The notes below the pieces were generated by a model. The model worked only from the letters and a program-made list of their open reading frames with translations. It made no database searches and was not told the DNA's origin. This document shows positions 27,712-37,947 of a stretch of DNA of 64,000 nt, in pieces; positions within the stretch are counted from its first letter, which is position 1, and every line of letters begins with the position of its first letter. This DNA is from Xanthomonas sp. SI (GTDB taxonomy: Bacteria; Pseudomonadota; Gammaproteobacteria; Xanthomonadales; Xanthomonadaceae). The DNA is taken from positions 4,154,001 to 4,218,000 of the forward strand of contig NZ_CP051261.1 of assembly GCF_014236855.1 (NCBI RefSeq). Direction: 5' to 3'. The position numbers and the translations under genes were made by a program.

Positions 27712-29144
27712 GGCTTGGCTCCGCTAACGAACCCGTCCTGCGCGATGTGCTGGGCGACGTAGCCGATGTCGCCTGCGCCCATCATCAACAGCAGATCGCC
27801 GTCCTGCAGCACGTCCGGCAGCACTTCGCTCAGTTCGGCGACTTGCCCGACCACCACCGGCTCGCTGCGCCCGCGCGCACGGATCGCGCGCGCCAGCGAG
27901 CGCGCGTCGGCGCCGGGGATCGGCGCTTCGCCGGCCGGGTAGACCTCGCTGAGCACCAACGCATCGACTTCCGACAGCACCGCGGCGAACGCGTCGAACT
28001 GGTCGCGGGTGCGGCTGTAGCGGTGCGGCTGGAACGCGACCACCAGGCGCTTGTCCGGCCAGCCGCCGCGCGCGGCGGCGAACACCGCGGCCAGTTCGCG
28101 CGGATGGTGGCCATAGTCGTCGACCAGGCGCACGCGGGCGCCGGCGGCGGTGGTCACTTCGCCCAGGTCGTTGAAGCGGCGGCCGATGCCGGCGAAGCTC
28201 TGCAGCGCACTGGCGATCGCCTCAGGCGCTACGCCCAGCTGCCAGCCGATGGCGGCGGCGGCCAGCGCGTTGAGCACGTTGTGCCGGCCGGGCAAGGCCA
28301 GCGTCACCGGCGTGCTGCTGCCTTCTGGCAGGCGCAGGGTGAAGCGCATGCGCGGGCCGTCCTGGACCACGTCCTCGGCGCGCACGTCGGCGTTCTCGCT
28401 GAAGCCGTAGCTCATCACGTGACGCGGGGTCTTGGCGGCCAGCGCGGCCACTTCCGGATCGTCGATGCACAGCACGGCCAGGCCGTAGAACGGCAGGCGC
28501 TGCAGGAATTCGGCGAACGCGGCCTGCACCCGGGCGAAATCGTTGCCGTAGTTCTCCAGGTGATCGGCGTCGATGTTGGTGATCACCGAGATCAGCGGAT
28601 TCAGGCGCAGGAAGCTGCCATCGCTCTCGTCGGCCTCGGCCACCAGCCACTGGCCGCCGCCGAGCTTGGCGTTGGCGCCGGCGGCGAGCAGCTGCCCGCC
28701 GATGACGAAGGTCGGGTCCAGCCCGCCTTCGCTGAGCACCGCCGCGGCCAGGCTGGTGGTGGTGGTCTTGCCGTGCGTGCCGGCCACCGCGATGCCGCGG
28801 CGGAAGCGCATCAGCTCGGCCAGCATCGCCGCGCGCGGCATGATCGGGATGCGCTGGCTGCGCGCCTCCATCAGTTCCGGGTTGTCGTCGCGGATCGCGC
28901 TGGATACGACCACGCAGTCGGTGCCGAGCACGTTGGCCGCCGAATGCCCGCGCATCACCCGCGCACCGAGCGTGACCAGGCGCCGGGTCGCCGCGTTGTC
29001 GGCGTTGTCCGACCCAGACACTTCGTAGCCCAGGGTCAGCATGACCTCGGCGATGCCGCTCATGCCGGTGCCGCCGATGCCGACGAAGTGCACGCGCGGA
29101 AACGCGCGGACCAGGTCGCCGGTGTCGTGGAGGCGGCGGATCAC
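27708..29144 (-). CDS. murC: UDP-N-acetylmuramate--L-alanine ligase MurC
   Basis: 478 residues. Adds L-Ala to UDP-MurNAc in the cytoplasm. [16 protein letters not shown] (Rossmann-like N-domain, 20-35), the ATP loop [10 protein letters not shown] (121-130), [12 protein letters not shown], and the C-domain [11 protein letters not shown] and [11 protein letters not shown] are all present. It starts with GTG at 29144, overlapping the murG stop (GTGA). Its Shine-Dalgarno GGAGG (six bases upstream) is inside a perfect palindrome, so translation probably depends on ribosomes finishing murG. Confidence 0.97.
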   Translation of the reverse strand: MIRRLHDTGDLVRAFPRVHFVGIGGTGMSGIAEVMLTLGYEVSGSDNADNAATRRLVTLGARVMRGHSAANVLGTDCVVVSSAIRDDNPELMEARSQRIPIMPRAAMLAELMRFRRGIAVAGTHGKTTTTSLAAAVLSEGGLDPTFVIGGQLLAAGANAKLGGGQWLVAEADESDGSFLRLNPLISVITNIDADHLENYGNDFARVQAAFAEFLQRLPFYGLAVLCIDDPEVAALAAKTPRHVMSYGFSENADVRAEDVVQDGPRMRFTLRLPEGSSTPVTLALPGRHNVLNALAAAAIGWQLGVAPEAIASALQSFAGIGRRFNDLGEVTTAAGARVRLVDDYGHHPRELAAVFAAARGGWPDKRLVVAFQPHRYSRTRDQFDAFAAVLSEVDALVLSEVYPAGEAPIPGADARSLARAIRARGRSEPVVVGQVAELSEVLPDVLQDGDLLLMMGAGDIGYVAQHIAQDGFVSGAKP

Positions 29145-30412
29145 AGGGCACCTCCGGCGGAGGTGCCGGGATTGGGGATTGGGGATTGGGGATTGGTGGC
29201 GTCGCCGGTGGCCTGTTGCCGCGGCGCCTCGCCCTGTACGGATGTCTGCATGGTGTCCTGCTTGTGCTCCTGCTCTTTACGAATCCCCAATCCCGAATCC
29301 CGACTCCCGGCCTCTTCCAGAATGATGTCCGCGATCCGCTCGGCCGCATCCGGCTTGGCCAGGCTGCGCGCGGCATCGGCCATGGACAGGCGGCGTGCAG
29401 GGTTGCCGAGCAGGTCGCGCAGCACGCCCTGCAGGTTGGTCGCCAGGGCGTCGTCCTGCTTCAGCAGCACGGCGGCGCCGCGTTCGACCAGGTACTCGGC
29501 GTTGCGGGTCTGGTGGTCGTCGACCGCGGCGGCGAACGGCACCAGCACGCTGCCGATGCCGACCGCGCACAGTTCGGCCAGGGTCGAGGCGCCGGCGCGG
29601 CACACGATCAGGTCGGCCCAGGCGTAGGCGGCGGCCATGTCGCCGATGAAGGCTTCGACGCTGGCGGCGACGCCGGCGTCGGCATAGGCCTGGGCCGCTT
29701 CGTCGCGCAGTTTCTCGCCGCACTGGTGGCGCACTTCGACCTGCGCGCCGAGCGCGGCCAGCGCGCGCGGCAGCGCCTGGTTCAGCGCGCGCGCGCCCTG
29801 GCTGCCGCCGAGCACCAGCAGGCGCACCGCGCCGTCGCGTGCGGCGAAGCGTTGCGCCGGCGGCGCCAGCGCGGCGATCTCGGCGCGCACCGGATTGCCC
29901 ACCGCTTCCTCGCGCGCGGCGAAGCTGCCCGGAAACCCGGTCAGCACGCGACGCGCGACGCGCGACAGCACCTTGTTGGTCAGGCCCGGGGCGCGGTTCT
30001 GTTCGTGCACCAGCAGCGGCAGTTTCATCAGGCGTGCGGCGATGCCGCCGGGGCCGGCGGCGAAGCCGCCGAAGCTGACCACCGCGCGCGGCATGCGCCG
30101 GCGCAACACGAAACCGGCGGCGCGGATCGCGCGCATGACCCGCAGCGGCGCGCCGAACAGCGCCAGCGCGCCCTTGCCGCGCAGCCCGCCAATCTCGATG
30201 GTGTCGATCTCGATGCCGTGCTGCGGCACCAGTTGCGTTTCCATGCGCCCGGCCGCGCCCAGCCACACCACCGGCACGCCGCGCGCGCGCAGCACCTTGG
30301 CCACCGCCAGCGCCGGGAAGATGTGCCCGCCGGTGCCACCGGCGAGGATCATCACCGGGCGCGACGCAGCGTCGGTCACGACGGTGCTGGTCATCGGCAC
30401 GGACACGCTCAT
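29141..30412 (-). CDS. murG: MurG glycosyltransferase (lipid II synthesis) with repeat-derived tail
   Basis: 423 residues; E. coli MurG has 355. GT-B enzyme that adds GlcNAc to lipid I on the inner face of the membrane. [17 protein letters not shown] (22-38), the GGFAAGPGG loop, [19 protein letters not shown] (201-211) and [11 protein letters not shown] with [14 protein letters not shown] are intact. The native fold ends near [12 protein letters not shown] (368). The last 55 residues ([13 protein letters not shown]...[17 protein letters not shown]) are read through a repeat element. The frame still reaches the GTGA overlap with murC. Start ATG overlaps ftsW stop. Confidence 0.95.
   Translation of the reverse strand: MSVSVPMTSTVVTDAASRPVMILAGGTGGHIFPALAVAKVLRARGVPVVWLGAAGRMETQLVPQHGIEIDTIEIGGLRGKGALALFGAPLRVMRAIRAAGFVLRRRMPRAVVSFGGFAAGPGGIAARLMKLPLLVHEQNRAPGLTNKVLSRVARRVLTGFPGSFAAREEAVGNPVRAEIAALAPPAQRFAARDGAVRLLVLGGSQGARALNQALPRALAALGAQVEVRHQCGEKLRDEAAQAYADAGVAASVEAFIGDMAAAYAWADLIVCRAGASTLAELCAVGIGSVLVPFAAAVDDHQTRNAEYLVERGAAVLLKQDDALATNLQGVLRDLLGNPARRLSMADAARSLAKPDAAERIADIILEEAGSRDSGLGIRKEQEHKQDTMQTSVQGEAPRQQATGDATNPQSPIPNPGTSAGGAL
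29147..29167 (-). promoter_or_regulatory. Hairpin hiding the murC ribosome binding site
   Basis: GGCACCTCCG and its exact reverse complement are separated by one base. In the mRNA the 3' arm holds the murC Shine-Dalgarno GGAGG, six bases before the GTG; the 5' arm holds CCTCC. It abuts the repeat element in murG. Sequestration is inferred. Confidence 0.6.
29165..29314. repeat. GGGATTG-type inverted-repeat element (5), inside murG 3' end
   Basis: The left arm has four GGGATTGG units (29165-29196). The right arm (29279-29314) is ACGAATCCCCAATCCCG then TCCCGACTCCCGGC. The loop is about 80 bases. It is translated as the MurG tail on the minus strand. Confidence 0.9.
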
Positions 30413-31728
30413 CCCAGCCTCCCGAAGGTCGGCTCGACCCGCGGCTGCATGCGGCTGGTGCCGCGCGCCGGGGTGCCGGCCTGGATCGCCGCGGCCACCG
30501 CGCTGGCGCTGGCCTCGCGTGCGGCCTGCAGGTCCTCGGCACTGTCCACGGTCTGCCTGACCGGCGCCGCATCGCTGCGCACCTTCGCCACCTGACGTTC
30601 GGCGCGATCGAGTTCGTAGGACACGCGCAGCAGCAGGCCCATCGCCACGCAGGTCATCAGTACGCTGGAACCGCCGGCGGAGATCAGCGGCAGCGTCAGG
30701 CCCTTGGTCGGCAGGATGCCCAGATTCACGCCGACCGAGACGAAGCTCTGCAGGCTGATCCACAGGCCGATGCCGAAGGCGATGTAGCCGGAGAAGTGGC
30801 GCTTCATTTCCACGCAGCGCATGCCCAGCCAGAACGCGCGCCCGACCAGCAGCGCGTACAGCGCGATGATCAGGCACACGCCGGTGAAGCCCAGCTCCTC
30901 GGCGATCACCGAGAAGATGAAATCGGTGTGCGCTTCGGGCAGGTAGTTGAGCTTCTGCACCGAGCCGCCCAGGCCGACCCCGAACAGTTCGCCGCGGCCC
31001 ACCGCCATCAGCGCGTTGGACAGCTGGTAGCCGGAGCCGAGCTGGTCGGCCCACGGGTCCAGGAACGAGGTGATGCGGCGCAGGCGGTACGGTTCCAGGA
31101 TCGCGATGAAGGCGAACACCGGCAGGCCGATCACGATCGGCATCGACATGCGCGGCAGGTTGACCCCGCCCAGCACCAGCATGCCGGCGGTGATCGCCAG
31201 CAGCAGCGTGGAGGAACCGAAGTCCGGCTGCATCAGCAGCAGGCCGACCAGCGCCACCGCCACGCCCAGCGGCTTGAGCATCGCCGGCCAGGTGGCGTTG
31301 ACCTCGTCGCGGAAGCGCACCAGGTAGCTGGACAGCCACACGATGTACAGCACCTTGACCGCTTCCACGGTCTGGAACTTGGAGATGCCCAGGTTGATCC
31401 AGCGCCGCGCGCCGTTGACGCTGCTGCCCAGGCCGGGCACGAACACCACGATCAGCAGGCCGAAGCAGGCCAGCAGCAGCAGCTGGTTGTACTGCTCGAT
31501 GTTCTTCAGCTCGGTACGCATCGTCCAGATCGCCAGGCCGATGCCGCCGGCCAGGAACAGCAGATGCCGGGTCAGGTAGTAGAACGGGCTGACGGTCAGC
31601 TCGATCGAGCTGGAACCGACCATCACCACGCCCAGCGAGGCCAGCGCCACCACGGCGCCGAGCAGCCACGGGTCGTAGCGGCCGCCGATGGCCTCGAGTC
31701 GGGTTGCCTGGCGCGCGGGGTCGTTCAT
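30409..31728 (-). CDS. ftsW: Lipid II polymerase / division SEDS protein FtsW
   Basis: 439 residues with about ten membrane helices after a short cytoplasmic N-terminus ([19 protein letters not shown]). SEDS-family signatures include [25 protein letters not shown], the catalytic-loop region [18 protein letters not shown], and [11 protein letters not shown]. It is the septal glycosyltransferase that works with FtsI. A charged 60-residue C-terminal tail ends in [10 protein letters not shown]. The start ATG overlaps the mraY stop by one base (TGATG). The usual murD gene between mraY and ftsW is missing here. Confidence 0.96.
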   Translation of the reverse strand: MNDPARQATRLEAIGGRYDPWLLGAVVALASLGVVMVGSSSIELTVSPFYYLTRHLLFLAGGIGLAIWTMRTELKNIEQYNQLLLLACFGLLIVVFVPGLGSSVNGARRWINLGISKFQTVEAVKVLYIVWLSSYLVRFRDEVNATWPAMLKPLGVAVALVGLLLMQPDFGSSTLLLAITAGMLVLGGVNLPRMSMPIVIGLPVFAFIAILEPYRLRRITSFLDPWADQLGSGYQLSNALMAVGRGELFGVGLGGSVQKLNYLPEAHTDFIFSVIAEELGFTGVCLIIALYALLVGRAFWLGMRCVEMKRHFSGYIAFGIGLWISLQSFVSVGVNLGILPTKGLTLPLISAGGSSVLMTCVAMGLLLRVSYELDRAERQVAKVRSDAAPVRQTVDSAEDLQAAREASASAVAAAIQAGTPARGTSRMQPRVEPTFGRLG

Positions 31729-32813
31729 CAGCGCACCTTCAACGTGGCCAGGCCGACCAGCACCAGCACCACCGAGATGATCCAGAAGCGCACGATCACC
31801 CGCGGCTCGGGCCAGCCCTTCAGCTCGAAGTGGTGGTGGATCGGCGCCATGCGGAACACGCGCTTGCCGGTGAGCTTGAACGAGGCGACCTGGATCATCA
31901 CCGACAGCGTCTCGACCACGAACACGCCGCCCATGATCACCAGCACCAGTTCCTGGCGCACGATCACCGCGATGGTGCCGAGCACCGCGCCCAGCGCCAG
32001 CGCGCCGATGTCGCCCATGAACACCATCGCCGGGTAGGTGTTGAACCACAGGAAGCCCAGCCCCGCGCCGGCGATCGCCGCGCAGATGATGATCAGCTCG
32101 CCGGCACCGGGGATCGAGGGAATCTTCAGATAGGCGGAGAACACCGCGTTGCCCGAGGCGTAGGCGAACACGCCCAGCGCGCAGGCCACCAGCACGGTCG
32201 GCATGATCGCCAGCCCATCCAGGCCGTCGGTCAGGTTGACCGCGTTGGAGAAGCCGACGATCCAGAAGTAGGCGATGGCGACGAAGCTGATCCCGGCCAG
32301 CGGCAGCGCGATCGACTTGAACATCGGAATGTAGAAGGTGATCGCGGCCGGCACGTCGGCGGTGTAGTACAGGAACAGGCCCGCAGCCAGGCCGAAGATC
32401 GACTGCAGCAGGTACTTCCAGCGCGATTTCAGCCCGTTCGGGTCGCGGCGCACGATCTTGATCCAGTCGTCGTACCAGCCGATCACGCCGAACGCCAGCA
32501 TCACCGCCAGCACCAGCCACACGTAGCGGTTGCGCAGGTCGCCCCACAGCAGCACCGACAGCAGCACGGTCAGCAGGATCATCGAGCCGCCCATGGTCGG
32601 CGTGCCGGCCTTGGAGAAATGGCTCTGCGGGCCGTCCTGACGAATCGGCTGGCCGCCCTTGAACTGCGCCAGCTTGCGGATCACCGCCGGACCCAGCCAC
32701 AGCGACAGGAACAGCGAGGTCAGCGCCGCGAGGATGCCGCGGAAGGTGAGGTAGCCGAACAGCCCGAACAGGCTCTCCAGCTGCTGCAGCCAGCGGGACA
32801 GTTCAAGCAGCAT
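31728..32813 (-). CDS. mraY: Phospho-MurNAc-pentapeptide translocase MraY
   Basis: 361 residues, ten membrane helices. Transfers phospho-MurNAc-pentapeptide to undecaprenyl phosphate, making lipid I. The family motifs [35 protein letters not shown] (catalytic Asp pair), [31 protein letters not shown] and [15 protein letters not shown] are all intact. The start at 32813 overlaps the end of murF by 11 bases, so the two are translationally coupled. It is followed directly by ftsW. Confidence 0.98.
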   Translation of the reverse strand: MLLELSRWLQQLESLFGLFGYLTFRGILAALTSLFLSLWLGPAVIRKLAQFKGGQPIRQDGPQSHFSKAGTPTMGGSMILLTVLLSVLLWGDLRNRYVWLVLAVMLAFGVIGWYDDWIKIVRRDPNGLKSRWKYLLQSIFGLAAGLFLYYTADVPAAITFYIPMFKSIALPLAGISFVAIAYFWIVGFSNAVNLTDGLDGLAIMPTVLVACALGVFAYASGNAVFSAYLKIPSIPGAGELIIICAAIAGAGLGFLWFNTYPAMVFMGDIGALALGAVLGTIAVIVRQELVLVIMGGVFVVETLSVMIQVASFKLTGKRVFRMAPIHHHFELKGWPEPRVIVRFWIISVVLVLVGLATLKVR

Positions 32814-34335
32814 GCGGCGCCTCCTCTCCCTGCGCCAGCAGCGCGCTCACGATCTTGTCCATGGCGCTGCCGCGGGAACCTTTGACCAGAAGCGTGGCCG
32901 GGACTCGGGACTCGGGACTCGGGACTCGTAAAGGCGCAACGCCATCTGCCGCCGCGCCAGTGTTCTCATGCATTTGCTTTGGTTCCTGATCTTGATCCTG
33001 CTGTTGCCGAGTCCCGAGTCCCGAGTCCCGAGTCCCGGCCGCACGAAGGTCCGCACGCAGCGCGGCGATCAACGCCGCATGGCTGTCGAACACGCGGCCG
33101 TTCTCGCCGAACGCCTGCGCGGCGACGGCGCTGAGCGGACCCAGCGCGTACAGCCGGGTCAGGCCGGCATCGCGGGCGCGGCGGCCGCCGCTGGCGTGCA
33201 GCGCCTCGGCGCCGTCGCCGAGTTCGCGCATGTCGCCCAGCACCAGCCAGCGCTCGCCGCCGGCCGCGGCCAGTGCGTCGATCGCCGCGGCCAGCGAACC
33301 GGGATTGGCGTTGTAGCTGTCGTCGATCAGCACCGCGCCGCCGGGCAGCGTGTGCGCGATCTGTCGGCCCGGCACCGGCTGCACCTGCGCCAGGCCCGCG
33401 GCGATCAGCGCCGGCGCGATGTCCAGCGCCAGCGCCAGCGAGGCGGCGGCCAGTGCGTTCATCAGGTTGTGCCGGCCCGGCAACGGCAGCGTGGTCTCGA
33501 TCTCGCCCTGTGGGGTGACCAGCACGAACTGCGAGCGGTCCGCGCGCATGCGCAGCTGCGTGGCGCTGACCTCGGCGCTGGCCTGCAGGCCGAAGCGCAG
33601 CACGCGCGGGGCCAGCGGCGCCGGCAGGCGCTGTTCGAACCACAGCCCGAACGCGTCGTCGGCATTGATCACCGCGGTGCCGTCGGCGCTCAGTGCGGCG
33701 TAGATCGCACCCTTGGTCTCGGCGACGCCGAGCAGGCTGCCCATCCGCTCCAGATGCGCCGGGGCGATGTTGTTCACCAGCGCCGCATGCGGGGCGACGA
33801 TGTCGGTCAGGTAGGCGATATCGCCCGGCTTGCCCGCGCCCATCTCGTAGATCGCGTAGTCGGCCGCGTCCGGCGCTTCGATCACCGCCAGCGGCAGGCC
33901 GATCTCGTTGTTGCGGTTGCCGGGATTGGCGTAGACGCTGCCGCCGTTCACACGGCAGGCATGCTGCAGGATCGCCAGCAGCAGCGCCTTGACGCTGGTC
34001 TTGCCGTTGCTGCCGGTGATCGCGGCCACCCGCGTGGCGCGGCCGCGCTGCATGCCGGCGGCGATCCGCGCCAATGCCAACTGGGTGTCGGCGACCAGGA
34101 TCTGCGGCAATTCGATTTGCGGCTGCAGCAGTTCCACCAGCAATGCGCTGGCGCCGCGCGCGGCGGCATCGGCGACGAAGTCGTGACCGTCGAAACGCTC
34201 GCCGCGCAGCGCCACGTACAGGCTGCCCGGCGCCAGCGTGCGGGTGTCGTGGGCGATCGCATCGATCGCCACATCGTCGCCGTGCAGCTCGGCGCCGGCC
34301 CAGTGCGCGATCATCGACAGCGGCAGGCGCTTCAT
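32803..34335 (-). CDS. murF: MurF ligase with an in-frame repeat insertion
   Basis: 510 residues against 452 in E. coli. Adds D-Ala-D-Ala to the UDP-MurNAc tripeptide. The N-domain, the ATP loop [11 protein letters not shown] (106-116), [35 protein letters not shown] and the C-domain IDDSYNANP and LGDMRELG are intact. Between LRADLRAA (ends 433) and [16 protein letters not shown] (starts 481) lie 46 residues (about 434-479: [13 protein letters not shown]...VPSPESRVP) read from an inverted-repeat element. The conserved end of the ligase follows in frame, so the protein is probably functional with a surface loop. Confidence 0.95.
   Translation of the reverse strand: MKRLPLSMIAHWAGAELHGDDVAIDAIAHDTRTLAPGSLYVALRGERFDGHDFVADAAARGASALLVELLQPQIELPQILVADTQLALARIAAGMQRGRATRVAAITGSNGKTSVKALLLAILQHACRVNGGSVYANPGNRNNEIGLPLAVIEAPDAADYAIYEMGAGKPGDIAYLTDIVAPHAALVNNIAPAHLERMGSLLGVAETKGAIYAALSADGTAVINADDAFGLWFEQRLPAPLAPRVLRFGLQASAEVSATQLRMRADRSQFVLVTPQGEIETTLPLPGRHNLMNALAAASLALALDIAPALIAAGLAQVQPVPGRQIAHTLPGGAVLIDDSYNANPGSLAAAIDALAAAGGERWLVLGDMRELGDGAEALHASGGRRARDAGLTRLYALGPLSAVAAQAFGENGRVFDSHAALIAALRADLRAAGTRDSGLGTRQQQDQDQEPKQMHENTGAAADGVAPLRVPSPESRVPATLLVKGSRGSAMDKIVSALLAQGEEAPHAA
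32896..33040. repeat. GGGACTC-type inverted-repeat element (6), inside murF
   Basis: The left arm (32896-32935) has four GGGACTC units after GGCC. The right arm (33006-33040) has four exact complementary GAGTCCC units ending GGCC. The loop is about 70 bases and includes AAAGGCGC and TGATCTTGATCCTG. The length preserves the murF reading frame. Confidence 0.93.
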
Positions 34336-35825
34336 CGGGCGTGCTCCACGGTCGGTGCGGCGCGCGCCTGCAGCGCCTGCGCGGCGACCTCGTTGTCGTC
34401 GAACGGATGCTGGATACCGGCGATTTCCTGGTACGGCTCGTGGCCCTTGCCGGCGATCAGCACGATGTCGTCGGGGCCGGCTTCGGCCACGGCCAGGGCG
34501 ATGGCCTGCGCGCGGTCGCGCTGCACGCGCACCGCCTGCAGGTCGGTGAACCCGGCCAGGATGTCGGCGACGATGCGATCGCCGTCCTCGCCGCGCGGAT
34601 TGTCGTCGGTGACGATCACCGCATCGGCCAGGCGCTGCGCGATCGCCGCCATCTGCGGGCGCTTGCCGGTGTCACGCTCGCCGCCGCAACCGAACACGCA
34701 CAGCAGGCGGCCGTGGGCGTGGCCGCGCAGGCTGTCCAGCGCCTGCTCCAGCGCGTCCGGGGTGTGCGCGTAATCGATCACCAGCAGCGGCTGCGCGTCG
34801 CTGCCACCGAGGCGGTTCATGCGCCCGCGGATCGGCTGCAGCTGCGACAGCGTCGCGGCGATACGCGCCGGCGCCACGTCCAGCGCGTACAGCGCGCCGG
34901 CCACGGCCAGCAGGTTGTCCACGTTGAAGCGGCCAAGCAGCGGCGACTGCACCGAATGGTGCGCACCGTCGATAAGCAGGTCGAAACCGATGCCGCGCGC
35001 GTCCAGGCGCAGCGCCTCGGCGCGCAGGGTGGCGCCGGCCTGGCCGCGCGAACTGACGCCTATGCCGCGCAGTTCCGGATCAAGGGTCGCCAGCAGCTCG
35101 CGGCCGAACGCGTCGTCTAGATTGACCACCGCCGCCTTCAGCCCCGGCGTAGCGAACAGCCGCGCCTTGGCCGCGCCATAGCCGGCCATGTCGCCGTGGT
35201 AGTCCAGATGGTCGCGGGTGAGATTGGTGAACACCGCCACGTCGAAGTGCACCGCATCCACGCGGCCCTGGTCCAACGCGTGCGAACTCACTTCCATCGC
35301 CACCGCCTGCGCGCCGGCGTCGCGCAGCTGCGCCAGCAGCGCGTGCGTCTGCAGCACCAGCGGCGTGGTGAAACCGGTCGGCACCACGTCGCCGTACAGG
35401 CCGACGCCGAGCGTGCCGATGCTGCCGCTGCGCGTGCCCAGGCACTGCCAGGCCTGCGCCAGCAGCTGCACGGTGGAGGTCTTGCCGTTGGTGCCGGTGA
35501 CCCCGACCATGGTCATCGTCTGCGACGGATGGCCGTGGAACTGGTCGGCCATCGCGCCCATGCGCGCACGCAGGCCCGGCACCGCGATCGCGTCGGCCGG
35601 GGCCGGCAACTCGGCCGGGGCCGGCGGTTCGAACAGGATCGCCGCGGCGCCATTGGCCTGCGCCTGCGCGACGAAGCCCAGCCCGTGCGCGCCGAACCCG
35701 GCGATCGCCACGAACGCATCGCCGGCGCGCACCGCACGGCTGTCCATGACCAGCCCGGACACCTGCACGTCGCGCGCCAGCGCCACGTCCGGCAGCAGCT
35801 TAGACAGCGGCAGCGCGCGGCTCAC
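34332..35825 (-). CDS. murE: UDP-MurNAc-tripeptide synthetase MurE (meso-DAP adding)
   Basis: 497 residues. Adds the third amino acid of the stem peptide. The ATP loop is [14 protein letters not shown] (107-120), followed by [51 protein letters not shown] and [13 protein letters not shown]. The DNPR motif (408-411) marks specificity for meso-diaminopimelate, as expected in a Gram-negative. It starts with GTG at 35825, overlapping the ftsI stop (GTGA), which gives an N-terminus typical of the family. It overlaps murF by ATGA. Confidence 0.97.
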   Translation of the reverse strand: MSRALPLSKLLPDVALARDVQVSGLVMDSRAVRAGDAFVAIAGFGAHGLGFVAQAQANGAAAILFEPPAPAELPAPADAIAVPGLRARMGAMADQFHGHPSQTMTMVGVTGTNGKTSTVQLLAQAWQCLGTRSGSIGTLGVGLYGDVVPTGFTTPLVLQTHALLAQLRDAGAQAVAMEVSSHALDQGRVDAVHFDVAVFTNLTRDHLDYHGDMAGYGAAKARLFATPGLKAAVVNLDDAFGRELLATLDPELRGIGVSSRGQAGATLRAEALRLDARGIGFDLLIDGAHHSVQSPLLGRFNVDNLLAVAGALYALDVAPARIAATLSQLQPIRGRMNRLGGSDAQPLLVIDYAHTPDALEQALDSLRGHAHGRLLCVFGCGGERDTGKRPQMAAIAQRLADAVIVTDDNPRGEDGDRIVADILAGFTDLQAVRVQRDRAQAIALAVAEAGPDDIVLIAGKGHEPYQEIAGIQHPFDDNEVAAQALQARAAPTVEHAR

Positions 35826-37687
35826 TGATGCGTCTCCTGCAACGGCACCGGCTGCGCGGCCGGCGGCGGCGCGACGGCGCGCGCGCTCGGCAGCGCGGCT
35901 TCGACCTCGGCGGCGGCGTCGGGCACCACGGCCGGGTCCGGTTCCACCGGCACCGGCGGCGGCGCATGGCCGCTCTTGCCTGCGGCCTGCGCCGCCAGCC
36001 ATGCCTGGATGTCGTCCGGCGGCACGTCCATCAGCCGCAGCGCGCCTTCCATCACGTTGTGGAACACCGGTGCCGAGACCAGGCCACCGTAGTACTTGGC
36101 GCCCTGCGGATCGTTGATCACGATGACCGTGGCGAAGCGCGGATTGCTTGCCGGCACCAGGCCGGCGAACAGCGCGTTGTAGTGCCCGCGGATATAGCCG
36201 CCGGGGCCGTTCAGGCGCGCGGTGCCGGTCTTGCCGGCGACGTGGTAGCCAAGGATCGCCGCGCCCTTGGCGCCGCCCTGGGTCACCACGGTTTCCATCA
36301 TCGACACCACTTCCTTGGCGATCGCCGGGCTCAGCACTTCCTTCGTGTCCTCGTGCTGGCCCTTGATGAAGGTCGGCGTGACCAGCTTGCCGCCGTTGCC
36401 GAGCGCGCAGTACGCGCGCGCGATCTGCAGCGGCGTCACCGACAGGCCGTAGCCGTAGGACATGGTGGTCTTGGACGACCCGCTCCAGCGTCCCGGCGAC
36501 GGCAGCACGCCGGCCGATTCGCCGGGGAAACCGCTGTGCGGGGCGCTGCCGTAGCCGTAGCTGTGGATCTGGTCGTAGAAGGTCTGGTCCGGCAGCTTGG
36601 CCGCGATCTTGGCCGCGCCGATATTGGAGCTGCGGGTGATCACGCCGGTCACGGTCAGCACGCCGTTGTTGCGCGGCACGTCCTTGATGGTGAAGCGGCC
36701 GATCGCCATGTAGCCCGGGTTGGTGTCGATCAGCGTGTCCTTGGTCACCACCCCGGCCTTGAGCGCGGTGGAGATGGTCAACGGCTTCATCGTCGACCCC
36801 GGCTCGACCAGGTCGGTGACCGCGCGGTTGCGGCGCGCATCGGAATTGACCCCGGTGACCGAGTTCGGGTTGTAGGTCGGCAGGTTGACCATCGCCATGA
36901 TCTCGCCGGTGGCCACGTCCATCACCACGATCGAACCGCCGGCGGCGTTGTTTTCCACCAGCGCGTTGCGCAGCTCCTTGTAGGCCAGGAACTGGATGCG
37001 GCGATCGATGCTGAGGGTCAGGTCCTTGCCCGGCTCGGCCGGCTTGACCAGGTCGATGCTCTCCACGATCGCGCCCTTGCGGTCGCGGATCACGCGCTTG
37101 GAGCCGGGCTTGCCGCGCAGCCACTCGTCGAACGCCAGCTCCAGCCCTTCCTGGCCGCGGTCGTCGATATTGGTGAAGCCGAGCACGTGCGCCATCGCTT
37201 CGCCCTGCGGGTAGAAGCGGCGGAACTCGCGCTGCGAGAACACGCCCGGGATGCCCAGCGCGACCACCGCATGCGCCTTGTCCGGATTGATCCGGCGCTT
37301 GAGGTACATGAACTCCTTGTCCGACTTCTGCGACAGCTTGGCGGCCAGTTCGTCGCTGGGCAGTTCCAGCGCCTGCGCCAGCTGCGGGATGCGGTCGGGA
37401 TTGCGCAGCAGTTCCTGCGGATTGACCCAGATCGACTCCACCGGCGTGGACACCGCCAGCGGCTCGCCGTTGCGGTCGGTGATCATGCCGCGCGAGGTCG
37501 CGATCGGCAGCTCGCGCAGGTAGCGCGCCTCGCCCTGGCGCTGGTAGAAATCGCTGTTGATGATCTGCACGTAGGCGGCGCGGCCGATCAGGGTGACCGA
37601 GCACAGGCTCAGCGCCGCACCGACCAGCACCAGCCGGCCACGGAGATTGAAGTTGCTGCGCGGGCGGTTGCGGCCGGTCTTGCTCAT
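35822..37687 (-). CDS. ftsI: Septal peptidoglycan transpeptidase FtsI (PBP3)
   Basis: 621 residues, a class B penicillin-binding protein. One membrane helix (about 18-40), pedestal domain ([18 protein letters not shown]), then the transpeptidase with S298-x-x-K (EPGSTMKPL), SSN at 353-355 and KTGTA from 486. The C-terminal 55 residues are Pro/Ala-rich and probably disordered. It cross-links septal peptidoglycan with FtsW. The start ATG (37687) overlaps the ftsL stop (ATGA). Confidence 0.97.
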   Translation of the reverse strand: MSKTGRNRPRSNFNLRGRLVLVGAALSLCSVTLIGRAAYVQIINSDFYQRQGEARYLRELPIATSRGMITDRNGEPLAVSTPVESIWVNPQELLRNPDRIPQLAQALELPSDELAAKLSQKSDKEFMYLKRRINPDKAHAVVALGIPGVFSQREFRRFYPQGEAMAHVLGFTNIDDRGQEGLELAFDEWLRGKPGSKRVIRDRKGAIVESIDLVKPAEPGKDLTLSIDRRIQFLAYKELRNALVENNAAGGSIVVMDVATGEIMAMVNLPTYNPNSVTGVNSDARRNRAVTDLVEPGSTMKPLTISTALKAGVVTKDTLIDTNPGYMAIGRFTIKDVPRNNGVLTVTGVITRSSNIGAAKIAAKLPDQTFYDQIHSYGYGSAPHSGFPGESAGVLPSPGRWSGSSKTTMSYGYGLSVTPLQIARAYCALGNGGKLVTPTFIKGQHEDTKEVLSPAIAKEVVSMMETVVTQGGAKGAAILGYHVAGKTGTARLNGPGGYIRGHYNALFAGLVPASNPRFATVIVINDPQGAKYYGGLVSAPVFHNVMEGALRLMDVPPDDIQAWLAAQAAGKSGHAPPPVPVEPDPAVVPDAAAEVEAALPSARAVAPPPAAQPVPLQETHQ

Positions 37688-37947
37688 GGCCGCACCACCA
37701 CGATGTCGCCGGTTTCCGGGAACTTCATGCCCAGCCGCTCGCGCGCGACCTGGTCGACGCGATTGCTTTCGGCCCAGGTCGCCTGCTCCAGCTGCAGCCG
37801 GCCGAATTCGATGTTCAGCTCGTCGCGGTTGTGCTCCAGCCGCGACAGCTCGACGAACAGCTGGCGATGGCGATGGCGCATGTACACCACCCCGATCGCC
37901 GAAGAGATGGTGCAGGCGAGCAGGACGATGAGCAGCAACCGGCTCAT
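37684..37947 (-). CDS. ftsL: Cell division protein FtsL
   Basis: 87 residues: a membrane helix at the very N-terminus ([20 protein letters not shown]) and a periplasmic coiled coil ([21 protein letters not shown]) ending in [17 protein letters not shown]. It forms the FtsQLB complex that activates FtsWI. It lies between rsmH and ftsI with ATGA overlaps on both sides. Its ribosome binding site GGAG is buried in a perfect hairpin next to a repeat element, which suggests coupling to rsmH translation. Confidence 0.95.
   Translation of the reverse strand: MSRLLLIVLLACTISSAIGVVYMRHRHRQLFVELSRLEHNRDELNIEFGRLQLEQATWAESNRVDQVARERLGMKFPETGDIVVVRP

Noticed and set aside
29141..31669. An apparent 842-residue MurG precursor reaching into ftsW
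   Set aside because: The N-terminal part is ftsW in the wrong frame. MurG proper starts at 30412 with the family N-terminus and an ATGA overlap.
32896..33040. murF considered broken by the insertion (pseudogene)
   Set aside because: The frame is intact on both sides, the conserved C-terminal motif [14 protein letters not shown] follows, and the gene is essential with no second copy in the window.
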